Source of the DNA: Juglans regia
Lineage: Eukaryota; Streptophyta; Magnoliopsida; Fagales; Juglandaceae
Assembly: GCF_001411555.2 (NCBI RefSeq)
Contig: NC_049904.1
Span: forward strand, 20,473,370-20,537,369
DNA: 64,000 nucleotides
Direction: 5' to 3'
The notes below the pieces were generated by a model. That model was not told where the DNA came from. It did no database searches and worked only from the letters and a program-made list of their open reading frames with translations. The position numbers were made by a program, and so were the translations under genes. Every line of letters starts with the position of its first letter. Position 1 is the stretch's first letter. This document shows positions 23,730-34,990 of this stretch, piece by piece.

Positions 23730-25460
23730 CTTATCACTAGCGGAGTTGCCCTTGAAGGCACTCGGGATCAAATCCCTCCCAAGGAGAGCGGACCGGGCCG
23801 AGGATGTCTCATCCAGGGGAACCTCTTGCACTCCCAATGACCTTAAGTCGCACCAAGGGTTCTAAAGGATGTAAGCCTTCATCCTTTCCATACCATTGAT
23901 ATAACCAAAGTACCAGATGTCATTGCAGACTCCCCGGACATACGATGACTCCTCCCACAAACCTCTGATAGTAGCATCTCGGGCCTCCAAAGCGCGTATA
24001 GCCTCGTCTACCTTGGCCTTCAAGACCTTGCTCTGCTTTTGCTCACCATCCAGGGCATTCCTCTTCCTTATTAGGGACGCGAAGAGTTGGTCAAATTCTC
24101 CAGGCAGCCACTTGTATTGGCGCTCCCTGGTCTCCTATTATCTGCACAGTCGAGAGAGGTCGGCATACAACCGTTCAAGCTGGCTGTCCTCGAGGGATTT
24201 TTCTAGCCCTTATCTGGCCTTGAAAGCCAGCGCCACATCAAGGCGAAAGAGGGTAGCCTCATCCTGGGACTTAGACATGTCAGCTAGGGCTACCTCAGCT
24301 TCCTCTCTCTTTTCCCTTTCCTCTGTTGTACAGCACAAGGCCAGTTGGGCGAGTGAGCGAAGTGCCCTATTCTCGCTCGCCACTTCCTCTCGGCCATCCT
24401 CTCGCCACTTCCTCGCGGTCCTCATGACTCTCCGAAACCGTCGACCTTTCGGTCCACCGGGACCATATCAATCACCTCTTTCGAGATAGCTTCAGCCCCT
24501 ACTACCTCATCACTAGTGGAAGAGATATCGACCTCAGCATGGTGCACCTCGAGTAGAGGGGCAACAGAAGACGATCCCACACCTAAAGGGCTTGGCTGGG
24601 TCACAAGGACAGCTCCAATAGCTCCAGCAACTTCCCGAGCTGGCCACACATTACGAGGAAGATCTGGGGCGGCCATTGGTCCCCTCGGCCCGGACAACTC
24701 CTCCCGAATAACGAGGATCTCCACAGAAGGGCCCCCTGGGGGGATTGGGAAGTCATCGGAGTCAACCCTGATGGGAGACACCACTCGGGGCTTCTTCCTT
24801 CTCCCCTCAATTGGCAGACTCGGAGGGCGGCTGCAAACTTGAGGTTTGACTTCCCTTAGCGAAAAGGCCACATTAGAGCGCAAGTTGGTAAGAGGAGCCA
24901 AGTACCGACAAAGGCTTTCCTTGGCTAGCAGAGCCTCCGACAGGACCTTGTCTAGATGAGCACCCACCCAAGCACAAACCACCTTAATCCTCAAAGCCTT
25001 TTTTGGGGTCGTGGTAAGGTGGAAACCCTCGCCATCGCTTATGGCCCCCCCATATGGCAAGGCCGGGGAATGCACGCTGGTTGACTTGGCCCACGGGGAA
25101 CTCCCATCCTCTACCAAATAGGAAGAAGAATTGACACCCCCAGCTCCTAGCCTGGCTATACTGCGACTCCACCTAAACCAATGGTAGGAGTGGTCTGAAG
25201 CTGCAAAGGTGGCGAGGTTGCCTTCGAAGTTCGTGGGTGAGGAGGAACTCGAGCATCGTGAGGTTCGGGTAGTTCGCCTTGGCCACATCCAAAGCGCAAT
25301 GCCAAATAATGCAGCAAGATACGAGGATCCTCCATGCGCCAAGAGTGAGCTAGGCAGGTGCCAGTTGAAGGAAATCCATAACCTCGTGCACATGACAGTA
25401 GAAGCATAGCCAGAGGCCATAGAAAACATGGCAGGATACACTACCACCTTGGAGGCAAAG
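23730..25460 (-). pseudogene. Antisense ORF of the Tat element (Transposase_28, 'putative gypsy type transposon')
   Basis: Read on the minus strand, the start region (25447 downward) begins VVYPAMF. Then, in shifting frames, it gives EVMDFLQLAPA, GAWRILVSCCIIWHCALD and PNLTMLEFLL, the conserved N-terminal domain of PF04195-type proteins. A 341-residue frame (24422-25447) runs through the rest, with a low-complexity Ser/Pro-rich middle and a stretch SPIRVDSDDFP. A coiled-coil part follows (24210-24425, heptad-like ENRALRSLAQLAL, KREEAEVALADM) and a C-terminal segment reads GYINGMERMKAY near 23900. The role of these antisense proteins is unknown; they travel with Tat elements. The frames shift at least three times, so this copy is broken. 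Family assignment is by motif memory. Confidence 0.65.
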
Positions 25461-26170
25461 CCCTTAGAATCTATTACCCCCTTTTTAGGAGGTGGAACCT
25501 TGAGTTTGACGACACAAGGAATCCTGTAAGTCTACATCAGCGACTCCAGCTCCCCCGAAGCCACCTCCAAGCGCCACCAGTGACCAGCAAACTCCTCCAA
25601 AACGTCACATCCTGCCGTGGAGGGAGAAGAGAATCAACGGGCGAGGAAGGTGTTGGGATTTCTTGGGAGCCATTGGTCAACTATGAGGGAAAAGGACATG
25701 AACATCAAAGGCAATAAAACAAAGAAGTGAAGAAGGAGATGCTCAGAAAGACAAAGGAGGCAGAATGGTTCATCACGAAGAAAGGAGGGACCTTATATAG
25801 GAAAAAGAAACGATTGGTATCTCGAGGCAGAAGTTACACATGCGCCGCACGCAACACTCGAATCGCAATTCCCACAGCTTGTGTCCAGCGATGCAATGTA
25901 AGGAATACGTAACGACATGACGTGAGTAATGAGAAAGAGATTGAAGAGATGCCATTTAATACGAAATCAGAACTATTGAGGCATGACCATAAAGATGAGG
26001 ACAAATCGTTGTCAAAATTTGAATAAAAACAAAAGGACCACTCAGAAATGACTAGGCACAAGCATCCAGGAGTTCTCAGTTCTCCTCCCGGGAAGAACAA
26101 GGCCACGAGGCCAAAGAAGGAAAGAAAATATTTCCCATCAGACCTGTGCAATAAGAATTTGCGGGGCAAC
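25460..26170. other. Tat internal region between antisense ORF and 3' LTR
   Basis: Includes the upstream (5') side of the antisense ORF and the putative purine tract (gcggggcaac) immediately before the 3' LTR at 26171. No additional gene is supported. The frames at 25727-26169 on both strands lack family features. Confidence 0.5.
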
Positions 26171-26800
26171 TGTAAGCAGACTTTTCCCTTTATAGAGTTC
26201 CACTAGGCGCTTGGCCTAAAGTAACAGGCCCAAACCATAGCCATTAAAGAGCCTAGAGGCCTCACCAAAGATGCCAACTTACAAGCTAAGGAAGGTGGTG
26301 AAGGAATTGATGGGACGGGCCGATTTGACACAGCTCGACCACACCCACTCTTGGGAAATTCAACTTAGCAAAGCGGGAAGAGCAGAAGAGCCATTGATCT
26401 TCTGACACAAGAGCATGAATGGATGGCAGATGGGAAATTCAGGGTAAAAGCAATCGAGAAGCCTTACGCAGCATTAACGGCGCCGTCGCAAAAGCACGCC
26501 GCATTAAAGACACTGGCAAAAGGAACAGTAAGCTAGGACGTGGGCCCCACAAGAGCAGGTACGATATGTTCCCCCCCGACTACCAGTATAAATAGCAATC
26601 TCCAGGTACGATGAAGCTCTCAACACTCTCAGTCATTATTTACAAACTTTCAAGAAAGCATTCACTAACTTAAGCATCGGAGATTCCCTAACCCCAAGAC
26701 CGCCCTCTCCTATCATCATCTTCTTTGTTTTGCAGGCATAACTCTAAAGATCCAAGTTGCTGGAACTTGGCCCAAAGGCATACGAAACACGACGTTAACA
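26171..26800 (+). repeat. 3' LTR of the Tat element, 630 bp, apparently full length
   Basis: Starts tgtaagcagacttttccc and ends acgttaaca. A TATA-like tataaatagc lies near 26587. It matches 16135-16642 except for the last about 125 bp, which only this copy has. Flanking atatg equals the target duplication with one mismatch. Confidence 0.9.
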
Positions 26801-28190
26801 ATATGTTTATTTTAAAGAAGAGTAAAGTCTATTATTAAAAAATTAATTTTTTCTTATAAATCTTATATTTACTCATTTTTTTAAAAGGAATACGCACCAT
26901 TTATGCACTTTATGACTGCAAAAATAATTTCTCAGCTCAAAATGAAATCCACGTTTCAATACTCCCAAGTCGTATATAGGTTACCTGCTTGAGAAATCAA
27001 GCAAATTAAGTGTTCTCGACACATGGAAAAATCAGTTGTCATCAAATGTTTTTCTCCAGAAGGCCCCATGGTAGAATAGCAAGTATAATAATTAAGAAAT
27101 GATTTTCAGGAGTAGCTTTACCAAAAAGGATTATATACAAGACATTCATCTCACTCTAATTCAATTATAACGATGTTGCATTAAATTCCCCGTTGAACAA
27201 GCTAAGGGAAAAGTGAAAAAACTAGTGCCAAAATTTGATCAAGAAATCTACAATTTCTTCCTTTTTTTTCTTCAACCTCTTCTCCAATCCGATGCAAGAT
27301 GCAACTGATATGGACAGCGGGGAAGAGAGAGAGAAAGAAGTTTTAAACTTTTCATTCTACTAAACGATTTGATATGTATAAATCACCGAAACTTGGAAGA
27401 AAAAAATAGCAAGACGAATAATGAAAGGAGACGTGAGTTCTGGCTTAAGACAAAATCAGCGTAAATACATTTGGCTCAAGATCATTTATACCACGTTAAA
27501 GATTTCATTGATCAGCTTGTCACCATATGTTGTCATCATGGGTTGTGATAGCCAGGAATAATAAACAAGGCATTTAGAACTTTGTCATATCCATTTTGTC
27601 ACATTCATTGGGACTACTTACTCCAATAATGCCTTTGATTTTTAGGCACTAGTCAATCAGAGGACATGGCCATTAATTAAAAATCATGGTTGATTTTTCT
27701 TTGCAATATCTACATTTTCTACCCCTTGATTGGTGCGTGGCAACCTTAAAGTCGAGCTAGCTTGGCCTTGTTAGTAGAAAACTGCATGCATGTTTCCACA
27801 CGTTGATTTTTCTTTGCAATATATGTATTGGTCGTCGGCTTGAGTTTATCAACTTCGTGTAGTATACGCACTCAAAAAGGAAAGTTTTTTTTCCATCTCA
27901 TCTAATTATAATCAGTCTTAAATTCCCAAGACAAAAATAAAAAAATAACGAAGAACCAAAAACATTTCTATCATTATCATTAGTGAGTGACTACTTACAA
28001 GGCTGGCCTCACTCCAAGCATCATCTCACAATTAATTAGTGAGCTTGCAATTCTTGGACCTGTCCCATTACACTGATGATCTTTTTGGGAAAATTCCAAA
28101 GCCCTCGACTATGTGGATTTTTCATTTAACGATGAGAATTTGATTGTGGTGTAGCTTTGCTGCAAGTCCTTTTAGAAAGACAGCTTGAGC
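26801..28190. repeat. Duplicated intergenic spacer, copy 1, continued after the Tat insertion
   Basis: 26801-27260 aligns with 38930-39410 (ctttatgactgcaaaaataatttctca, atggtagaatagcaagtataataatta, gacattcatctcactctaattcaa, ccgttgaacaagct). From about 27610 it aligns with 4805-5200 instead. Removing 16135-26800 plus one target copy restores a continuous match to the second unit. No coding sequence was found. Confidence 0.75.
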
Positions 28191-28740
28191 TGTATTCGAG
28201 TTAACTTGAGTTGGCTTATTATTGGGTTTTAATATTTCATATATTTAAAAATAATTTTTTTTAAAACGAATTTGAATTTATTGTTCATCATGAATTGTTT
28301 AGTTTATTTATTCATTTTTAGAAGAAATACATTTCATTATTGAAATTATATATATTTTCTCCAATTTTTATTATTAACGAGTTACATGATCATTTAATTA
28401 ATGGGTTAGGTAAACTATATATAATTTTTTTTTACTTGTGACAATTAAACCATTTATAACTTTTTATCACAAGTTTTAACGAACTAGCTAGATTACATAA
28501 ATTGTTACATATCTACATCAACGAATAAATTAAGATTTAAATCATGACATATTTCACATTGGAACATATTTCAAGTTTGAGTCCGAACTATTCATAAATA
28601 GACTGTAAGCTAATGGCATTGTTATTATTCAGCAAACACATACAAAACGTCGAAGAAGTAAATTAAGCATCATGACCGTGGGGTCGAATTGAGTTTATTT
28701 CATGGGGGCACGATAAAGAAGACTTGCGAAGAGATTGAGA
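28190..28740. other. AT-rich intergenic sequence
   Basis: Nothing beyond A/T runs and a weak match to the segment after 5200. No gene, RNA or terminal repeat was recognised. Confidence 0.5.
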
Positions 28741-28743
28741 AAT

Positions 28744-28918
28744 TTTAGGTTTCGTTTGGGCAGTGAGATGATCTCAGATACTTTGTGCATAATAGTGAAA
28801 AAATATTGATAAAATATTGAATAATAGTAAAAAGTAATGAAAAGCAGGTGAAAAGTAATGATAGATTAATGAATAATAGTGGAACACAGAACACTCCACT
28901 ACCCAAACGGAGCCTAAA
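28744..28918. mobile_element. MITE, 175 bp, inverted ends TTTAGG(T/C)T(T/C)CGTTTGGG
   Basis: The 22-bp left end (28744-28765) matches the inverted right end (28897-28918) at 19 of 22 positions. The interior is AT-rich with reiterated aataatagt and agtaatga words. The size, terminal inverted repeats and lack of coding sequence define a MITE. Superfamily is undecided because I could not settle the target duplication. Confidence 0.75.
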
Positions 28919-29169
28919 CTCTTGGTGGATTATACTAATTATGATAAGATATAGAAAAAAAAAATTATATTTCAGTAAATGATAAAACAAACCAAATAGG
29001 ATTGCAAATTTTGGTTTATGTCATTGATCTTCTTCTTAATGAAATTATGTGAAATAAGAAATGAATTGGAAATTCAAAGAAAATAGAAACAATCTCCCAT
29101 GCATGTAGCACTAATTACTCTAATAAATTCATGCATTCGGTGGATGGGCATGTAGACTCTATCATTTTC

Positions 29170-29724
29170 TGTTGGGTTAAATGTGAAGCCTTGTTTGTGA
29201 GCAGAAAAAGCACAAATAGAGAACTCGCTCGTCTGTCGCTCGAGATCAACCCATGAGTTCGCTCAATAGACACTCGACACACCGTTCTAGCGAAGCACTA
29301 ATCCTAGTGTTCGCTCGAGCTCCACTCGTCATACTACTTGAGCCAATGTTCGATTGTAGTTCGCTTGCAATTCGCTCGACACAGCGCTCAAGTAAAGAAT
29401 GGTTGCTAACTGCACTCGACACACTGCTCGAGCTAAGAACCTAAAAGTCACACCTAACTTTTGTCTTTCGATTCAAATGGACAAAGAAGCTTCTCTATAT
29501 ATAGAGAAGCTAGTCGAGAGCTCAAAATACTGAGAAAGATGAGAAGAATATAAGAGAAAAAGATGAGGCAGGAAGGGAGAGAACTGAAGTTCCGCATGGG
29601 ACTCTTCATAAGTATGAGTGTGTACTACACAAAGAAAATAAAAATTAGTAGTATATAATATTAAGCTCCTGAAGAGCCAAGTTTATCTTGAATATGTTTG
29701 CTATATCTCTTTAGTTTTATAACA
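29170..29724 (+). mobile_element. Ty1/copia LTR, 555 bp, followed by PBS-like site
   Basis: Begins tgttgggtta and ends tttataaca, then tgttatcaacacgag (29725-29739), which resembles the primer site phrase of many copia elements. A TATA box (ctatatatagagaag, 29495 on) sits in the 3' half, as in an LTR U3/R boundary. The 29200-29430 part has recurring cgctcga and actcgacaca words. No matching second LTR was found. Confidence 0.75.
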
Positions 29725-29829
29725 TGTTATCAACACGAGACTCTAGCCAATTGTTGTGTTCTTTGGATCTTGGATAAGATATTTGTGTAACGTTTCCCAA
29801 ACCATTGAGACATAAATTCTATTGATGGA

Positions 29830-30085
29830 TTGACCAATTCCAAGATGATTGGTGAAGATATGTGTCTAGCAGACATTTGTACAATACACACAATTCTTAA
29901 GGATAATAAATATTTTCAGTATTTGACATTATATAGGGCCAACATCAATACAATATCTAGGTCATCAAACCTAATTGAAGGCTCCGGAAGAGCCTACATC
30001 ATGTTGCCAAAAGAATCAAAATTTTGTGTAGATGATGCTTTATATTCTTCGAGGTCTAGAAGAAATTTACTGACTATTGATCTCT
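29830..30085 (+). pseudogene. Ty1/copia Pol fragment: protease and start of the GAG-pre-integrase region
   Basis: The frame contains LADICTIHTILKDNKYF, a degenerate form of the copia protease active-site region (usually LADSATTHT), so the catalytic Asp neighbourhood is altered. It also has NLIEGSGRA and DALYSSRSRRNLL, the protease end leading into the GAG-pre-integrase domain. Aspartic protease would cleave the element's own polyprotein. The sequence before it (gag) and after it (integrase, RT, RNase H) is gone. At about 30085 it joins the duplicated intergenic sequence. The remnant follows its LTR by about 100 bp, showing a large internal deletion. Confidence 0.8.
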
Positions 30086-30230
30086 TTCCTTTTCAAGACT
30101 CAATTTTCTCTCCTAATCGTAATTTCAGGACGATGGAATCTCTTCAAATACAAGTGATGTCTTCCTTGTTCTTCCTCTCACTGCAATAACACTTCTATAT
30201 ACTTCCAATACCTCAACCAATATACGCTAG
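30085..30230 (+). repeat. Duplicated segment with a gene-start-like relic
   Basis: Aligns with 5265-5515. Shared tttctctcctaat, acgatggaatctcttcaa and ttccaatacctcaacca. From the ATG at 30133 a short frame MESLQIQVMSSLFFLSLQ runs to a stop. Its hydrophobic run looks like the start of a secretory signal peptide, as expected at the start of a receptor kinase. The link to an RLK is an inference. Confidence 0.45.
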
Positions 30231-31030
30231 GAGTGTTGCTACATACGTGCGCACGTGTTTTTCATGCGAATGACCAAAATGCTCCTAATTCCTATTTGAA
30301 AAATAAAACAATGAGAAATGAATAAGAGGTCCGAAAAATTTCCCTCTCTTCAATTTGTGTCTATTGCACATCATCGACCTCCTCCACCATTGTCAGAGTC
30401 GCAGTGGTCGTGTCCTCCACTGCCCATCTTCCAAGAAAAGATGAGAAGAAAGAAATCAATACCAAGTGTTTCTCTTATTGAAGTCTCTACATTTGTTAAA
30501 GACATCATAAAACAAGTACACTAAAAATATGCTTGTAGTTATCCGGTGTTTTAGGCATTTGGATCTTTCAAGATGAATCTCTTGTAGGCATAAATCAGAT
30601 GAAACTCACATTGTTTTGGGTCTCCCATAGGTGCTTTGGGTTTTGGTTCCGAAGGTATAAATCTTTATTTTTTCTTGTAATTTTGTTGAGTTGCCCATAA
30701 GTGTTTGGGGTCTACATGTTGTTGTAGTGGAAAAGTAGTTTCTAAATAATAATCAATATGTTTTCTCATTACATTTTAGCATCAATTTTGTTAAAAAAAA
30801 CCTATAATTTGTAAAACATCACATCTTTTGTTAGAATCAGGCTTGTGCTTTGTGATGTTAGAATCAATATGTGTCTTTTTTTTCTTTGGAACACAAGTTG
30901 TCTTTTTTGTACCAAAACTTTTACTTATTTAATTTTTGTAATCTCCTGTTGTGCTTAAATATATCAAGATAACCATTGGTCCACTCTTGATGTTAGTTTT
31001 GTACTCCAAATAGGTATTCTTGGTGTACAA
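30230..31030. other. Intergenic sequence, nothing recognised
   Basis: No family features in the small frames (for example 30318-30524). AT-rich with several T runs. It may hold the promoter of the exon-like series that starts at 31035, but no specific box can be defended. Confidence 0.4.
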
Positions 31031-31034
31031 CTCG

Positions 31035-31620
31035 ATGGAGAAAGGGGGAGAAAGCACATCTGCAAGACCTACCAACACTGCTGTAATGCCTGCCCACACT
31101 GTTGCAATGCCTATGAACACTGCAACAATGCTTGACAACACTGTTGTATTCACTCAGGTATTCTTGTCTTATCCGAAAGCCATGTTATTGGTTTGATTTG
31201 TAATTTGTTATAAATCATTACTCGATATTATTTCAGGAAATATCAAGATCAATATATCCAAATTGGTCAACGTATAACTATATCCATGGATACGATGAGA
31301 CTATGCCACCTACATATTTTTCATCTTTTGCACCGTGTCCAAATGCCAAACCTTTTTTTATGGAGAAACAAGGTGATAAATTTAATTTTCCAAGTGGTTA
31401 TGTTCCAAGCAAGGAATTTTTCGAGGTTACATTATGATTTGATATTGTAAGTTGTAGGAACCGACGCCATTTGGACCACAAATTCCATATCCGGGATGTT
31501 CAAGTAATCCTAAGGACATGACAGAACACACTGCATCTACTAGGTGATCGTTGTTTTCTTCTCAAAGCAGTACTTATCCAGATACCCTAAATGTGAGAGA
31601 TGATGATGAAGTACCTGATA
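31035..31620 (+). pseudogene. Unidentified multi-exon gene relic
   Basis: An ATG at 31035 opens 41 codons (MEKGGESTSARPTNTAV...) with a Thr/Met/Asn repeat, ending in CAG before a GTATTC donor at 31158. A TTTCAG acceptor at 31236 resumes in the same phase with 63 codons (EISRSIYPNWSTYNYIHGYD..., later PSKEFFE) up to 31425. A third frame (EPTPFGPQIPYPGCSSN) starts at 31458, but the gap is only 32 bp, too short for a normal plant intron, and reading through meets TGA. A further frame (STYPDTLNVRDDDEVPDRG) starts near 31567. Codon use and Tyr/Pro content look protein-like. I do not recognise the family. It may be a gene fragment carried by a transposon. Confidence 0.4.
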
Positions 31621-32489
31621 GAGGAGCAAAATACATAAAATTCATATATATTAATTGATACTAATCATTACATTAAAAAGCATAAAAATGACATAACAAT
31701 ATATATATACAAAAGTCCAGAATGGATCAACACAACTCAATAGTCATTGTTTAAATAAGTATGAAATCCGTCCTCCAACATATTGACCTTATCGTTCTGG
31801 ATATCTAAAGTAAGATCAATCGAGGACATCTTATCCTTTACCGATGCCTAGAGAGACCCAACCTCTGCATCCAAATGTTGGTTGATGTGTGCAGAAATAT
31901 CTAACACAATCACATCGACCCAAGTAGGGCTCACATTCCTTGTAGCTCCCTATAACACCCCAAGGCAAGGTGTGAATCAAGAATTCCACTTATGGTCGTT
32001 AGACCTAGGAGGTCATGTTTTGAAGTAGAACTTAGGCCTAAGAATTCACAGTGACCTTATAGTTGGTCTAGCTTCTTGGAATTTTTCAAGATACATAGAA
32101 GTAAAATTTGACAAAAGATTTGCATCATTGTTTTAGTTAGAATATTTAGGATCTTTTGGTGAAAATTTTTCGTGTTGACATGGTGCCAAAAGTGAACAAA
32201 TATGGGCTTGACAAGGGGCAGCCCAATTTGCCACAACATTTTTGGGCTCCTACAGCCCATAGCCACCTAGACAATGGTCATTGGCTCGCCTAAATGCACA
32301 ACTAAGTCGCCTCTTACTTCCTTGCATCATTACAGCTTACACTTGGCCAAAAGACTCTTCTTAAGATAATTTTTTTATATTGTGTCCCTATGCCAGAGCT
32401 AAGTGTATTGCCCCTCTTCATGAATAGAATCTAGTGTTTTTGGCTAGTTTTCTAATCATTTTCAGTTAGTATAATCATTAGGTTTCATA

Positions 32490-33545
32490 CCTTGTTAATG
32501 CGTGGAAGAAAGTTGGAAAATCTTGAGAGGGAAAGGCAAGAAGCTTCAGCAAAAATTGCAAGCAATCCACCTGAGACCAAACTTGGATGCATAGCTGAAA
32601 ACCACCATTTGCTTGTGTGGCATAGGTATAGCCAACATAGGTCCTGTGGTCAACCTCCTCTTCAGTTCTTGGAAGGTTTTCTCACACCTCTTGGTTCAAA
32701 TGAACTCATCATTCCTTTTAGTCAGGATTGTGAGCAATCCCAAGAGTTTGGAGAAACCATCCATGAATCTCTGATAATAACTTACAAGTCCTAGAAAACA
32801 TCTAACTTGGTGCATAGTTGTGGGACGTGGCCAGGCTATCATTGCTTCAATCTTCCTAGGATCCACTGCTACTCCATCCCTAGAGATTCATGTCAAAGGA
32901 ATTTAACTTCACTCAACCAAAACTCGTGCTTACTGAGTTTTGCATACAAATGATGATCTCATAGTTACCACAGTTCTAGTCATTGGTGGTTCATGCGGTC
33001 AGATCTTGCAAGTATACTAGAATTTCATCAATAAAAACCATCATGAATGAAACCAAGAAGGGCCTAAACGCCCAGTTCATAATATCCATGAATGATGCGG
33101 GTGCATTGGCCTATATGAAAGGCATTACCCTAAACTCATAGTGCATGTATCTAGGTCTGAATGTAGTCTTGGGCACATACCTCTCCCTGATTCACAATTG
33201 GTAATACCATGACCTGATGTTGATCTTGGAAAAACACTGCTACTCCTTATAGTCAATCACATATCATCAATCCTAGGGAATGGACACTTACTCTTTATTA
33301 TCACCTTATTAAGCTCCCAATAGTCTATCTACATCCTGAGAGCTCCGTCCTTCTTCTTAAAAAATAACATTGGTGCTCTCCATGATGAAGAATTTGTTTT
33401 GATAAACCCCTTGTCCATAAGTTCTTGTAGTTACATCTTCAACTACTTCACTTCCGATGGCGCCATTCAATAGGTTTCCCTGTGTACAGAAGATACTCTC
33501 GATTCCAACTCGATCATGAACTCCTTGACGATTGGAATCCCCATT
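32490..33545 (-). pseudogene. Ty3/gypsy (Tekay/Del-like) reverse transcriptase relic
   Basis: On the minus strand, from about 33540, IPIVKEF leads by a shortened linker to [28 protein letters not shown] (RT entry) and IDYWELNKV. Then come YYQL-IRERYVPKTTFR and the polymerase box [12 protein letters not shown], where the canonical YxDD-type box reads FIDE, so a catalytic Asp is replaced by Glu. The RT thumb/connection follows: DPRKIEAMIAWPRPTTMHQVRCFLGL and YYQRFMDGFSKL to about 32640. RT copies the element RNA to DNA. Several TAG/TGA stops and a deletion between protease and RT show it is long dead. Frames on the plus strand here are shadows. Confidence 0.85.
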
Positions 33546-33975
33546 AGCGACTTCATCTCTGTTGGTTTCAACATGACCTGCATCACATACGCATTCACTC
33601 CACGGGCCAAATCTTTCTTAGCTTGAACTACTAATATCACTTGGGCATAATCTTAAGTATACTGCCCGCAAACTCCAAACTTTCTTTCCCAAGCTATTTG
33701 GAACTTACAATCTCTCGGGCAGAAATCCACTATAATGGTTGATTTTACAATCTCTCAAGGCCTCACATATCTCTCAATAAAATGGAGTAATTTTGGATTT
33801 TAGGAGGTTGAAGATGATGTCTCCCTTGAGATAAGATCCTTTGGAGTCATTTTGCATGATGGAGTTTGGGCATAGAGAGCCTCTATAGATTTGTGGAGAT
33901 CTCCTCCTCATATAAAGGTCTATTTCATTGGAGTGATTGAGTCCAACTTCTCTTGTGAACCCCCCTTCATTTAGA
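33545..33975. other. Degraded retroelement sequence upstream of the RT relic
   Basis: Probably the protease side of the minus-strand element up to about 33760, judged only by position. Beyond that no motif is visible. Confidence 0.35.
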
Positions 33976-33977
33976 AG

Positions 33978-34060
33978 TTTGAGTATCTTTCCTTTTATGA
34001 GTCTAAGTGTCTTTCCTTTTAGGAGTCTGAGTCTCTTTTCTTTTAGGAGTCTGAGCCAAC
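33978..34060. repeat. 24-bp tandem repeat, three and a half copies
   Basis: Units at 33978, 34002 and 34026 follow the pattern tctgagtgtctttccttttaggag with a few changes. A partial unit starts at 34050. Confidence 0.85.
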
Positions 34061-34529
34061 TTACCTTATCTCTTCTTAGCCTTCTCTCTCGGCTTGATTT
34101 TTAGCTTTATCTCGAGGCTAAATTATAGGTTGTTGATTTGACCCCCAACAGATGCCTGCAAATCTTTAAGGTCGATTTACTAACAATAAAAAGGTCTAGA
34201 AAATCTTCAAATTAATAATCTGCAGAAAAAATAAACTTCAAAAATTGGGTGCATTAGGTGCGAGCTCAGAGCTTGACTTTGAGTTTGTTTATTTGTGTGA
34301 ATGTTTGCTTGAGAGATTGTTTATTGTCCGCGAAGAGTACATATTTTCATGATTGGTTTTTGCTATTTGTTTTCCATGATTGGTTGCATGTGATCGTGTA
34401 TTTGTCAGCAAAGAGTGTTTATTTTCGTGATCATTTTTTCTATTGTTGGTAGTAGTAGACTTTTTGCCCCTTGGTGTAAATTTTTGTTGGTGTTCCCGTT
34501 TTGCTATTGATTTAGATTTTGCTTATAGT

Positions 34530-34990
34530 AACCCGTGCTTAAGTGGTCAGAAAGTCCATCAACTCCCTGAGTCCTTCTTAGGCGGTTATGTAGCTCGGAG
34601 GCTCATTCCCTAAGGAAACCCTCACTAGGTGGTTGTGGAGCTTATACGCTCATTCCCAAAGGTAACCCACTAGCGGCGGTTGTGGCGCAAGCGTCATCAC
34701 TTGACATTTACTAGAGAAGGTGTTGTGCTAGGGTCATGGGGTCTTTTGACTTGCGCGCCAGTTTTCCTTACCGCAAGTCTTTGGACTCATCCTTGGTGGT
34801 CGAGCGTCGCGGGGCCTTTTGAACTGCGCTCCTATTTTACTCACCTCAAGTTTTTGGTGGTGGTCGAGGGTTTCTGGGTCTTTTGACCTACGCGTCCTTT
34901 TTCCTCACTGCAAGTCTTTGGACTCGTCTTTAGTAGGGCTTAGTGGGGCCATTGTTCACTGTGAATCTAGGGACTCGACTTTGGTAAAAG
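34530..34990. repeat. Diverged tandem repeats (about 50-bp and 64-73-bp units)
   Basis: 34560-34690 has three related pieces ('gcggttgtgg-gc...cattccc-aaggtaaccca'). Then units starting at 34739, 34812, 34876 and 34946 share ggg(t/c)cttttga-ct-cgc, ctcaagtttttgg/gcaagtctttggactc and (t)ggtggtcgag. The field is probably an LTR- or element-internal minisatellite, but no host element ends were identified. A protein reading was rejected because units differ in length by non-multiples of three. Confidence 0.65.

Larger units (their letters stand above)
16135..26800 (+). mobile_element. Tat-lineage Ty3/gypsy retrotransposon (degraded, with antisense ORF)
   Basis: Related LTRs lie at 16135-16642 (3'-truncated) and 26171-26800, and the ends are flanked by atatc (16130-16134) and atatg (26801-26805), a one-mismatch target duplication. 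Order on the plus strand is LTR, pol remnant (RNase H-integrase linker and integrase), divergent repeat field, then a minus-strand ORF of the Transposase_28 ('putative gypsy type transposon') family, then LTR. A pol plus downstream antisense ORF layout is characteristic of the plant Tat lineage (Grande/RIRE2/Retand type). Gag, protease, RT and the PBS side are deleted. The solo LTR at 17897-20774 is a later insertion. Confidence 0.85.

Noticed and set aside
24516..24842. Plus-strand 108-residue frame
   Set aside because: It is the shadow of the minus-strand antisense ORF, which carries the recognisable family motifs.
32492..32794. Plus-strand 100-residue frame
   Set aside because: The minus strand here encodes the RT thumb/connection region of a gypsy relic, so the plus frame is incidental.
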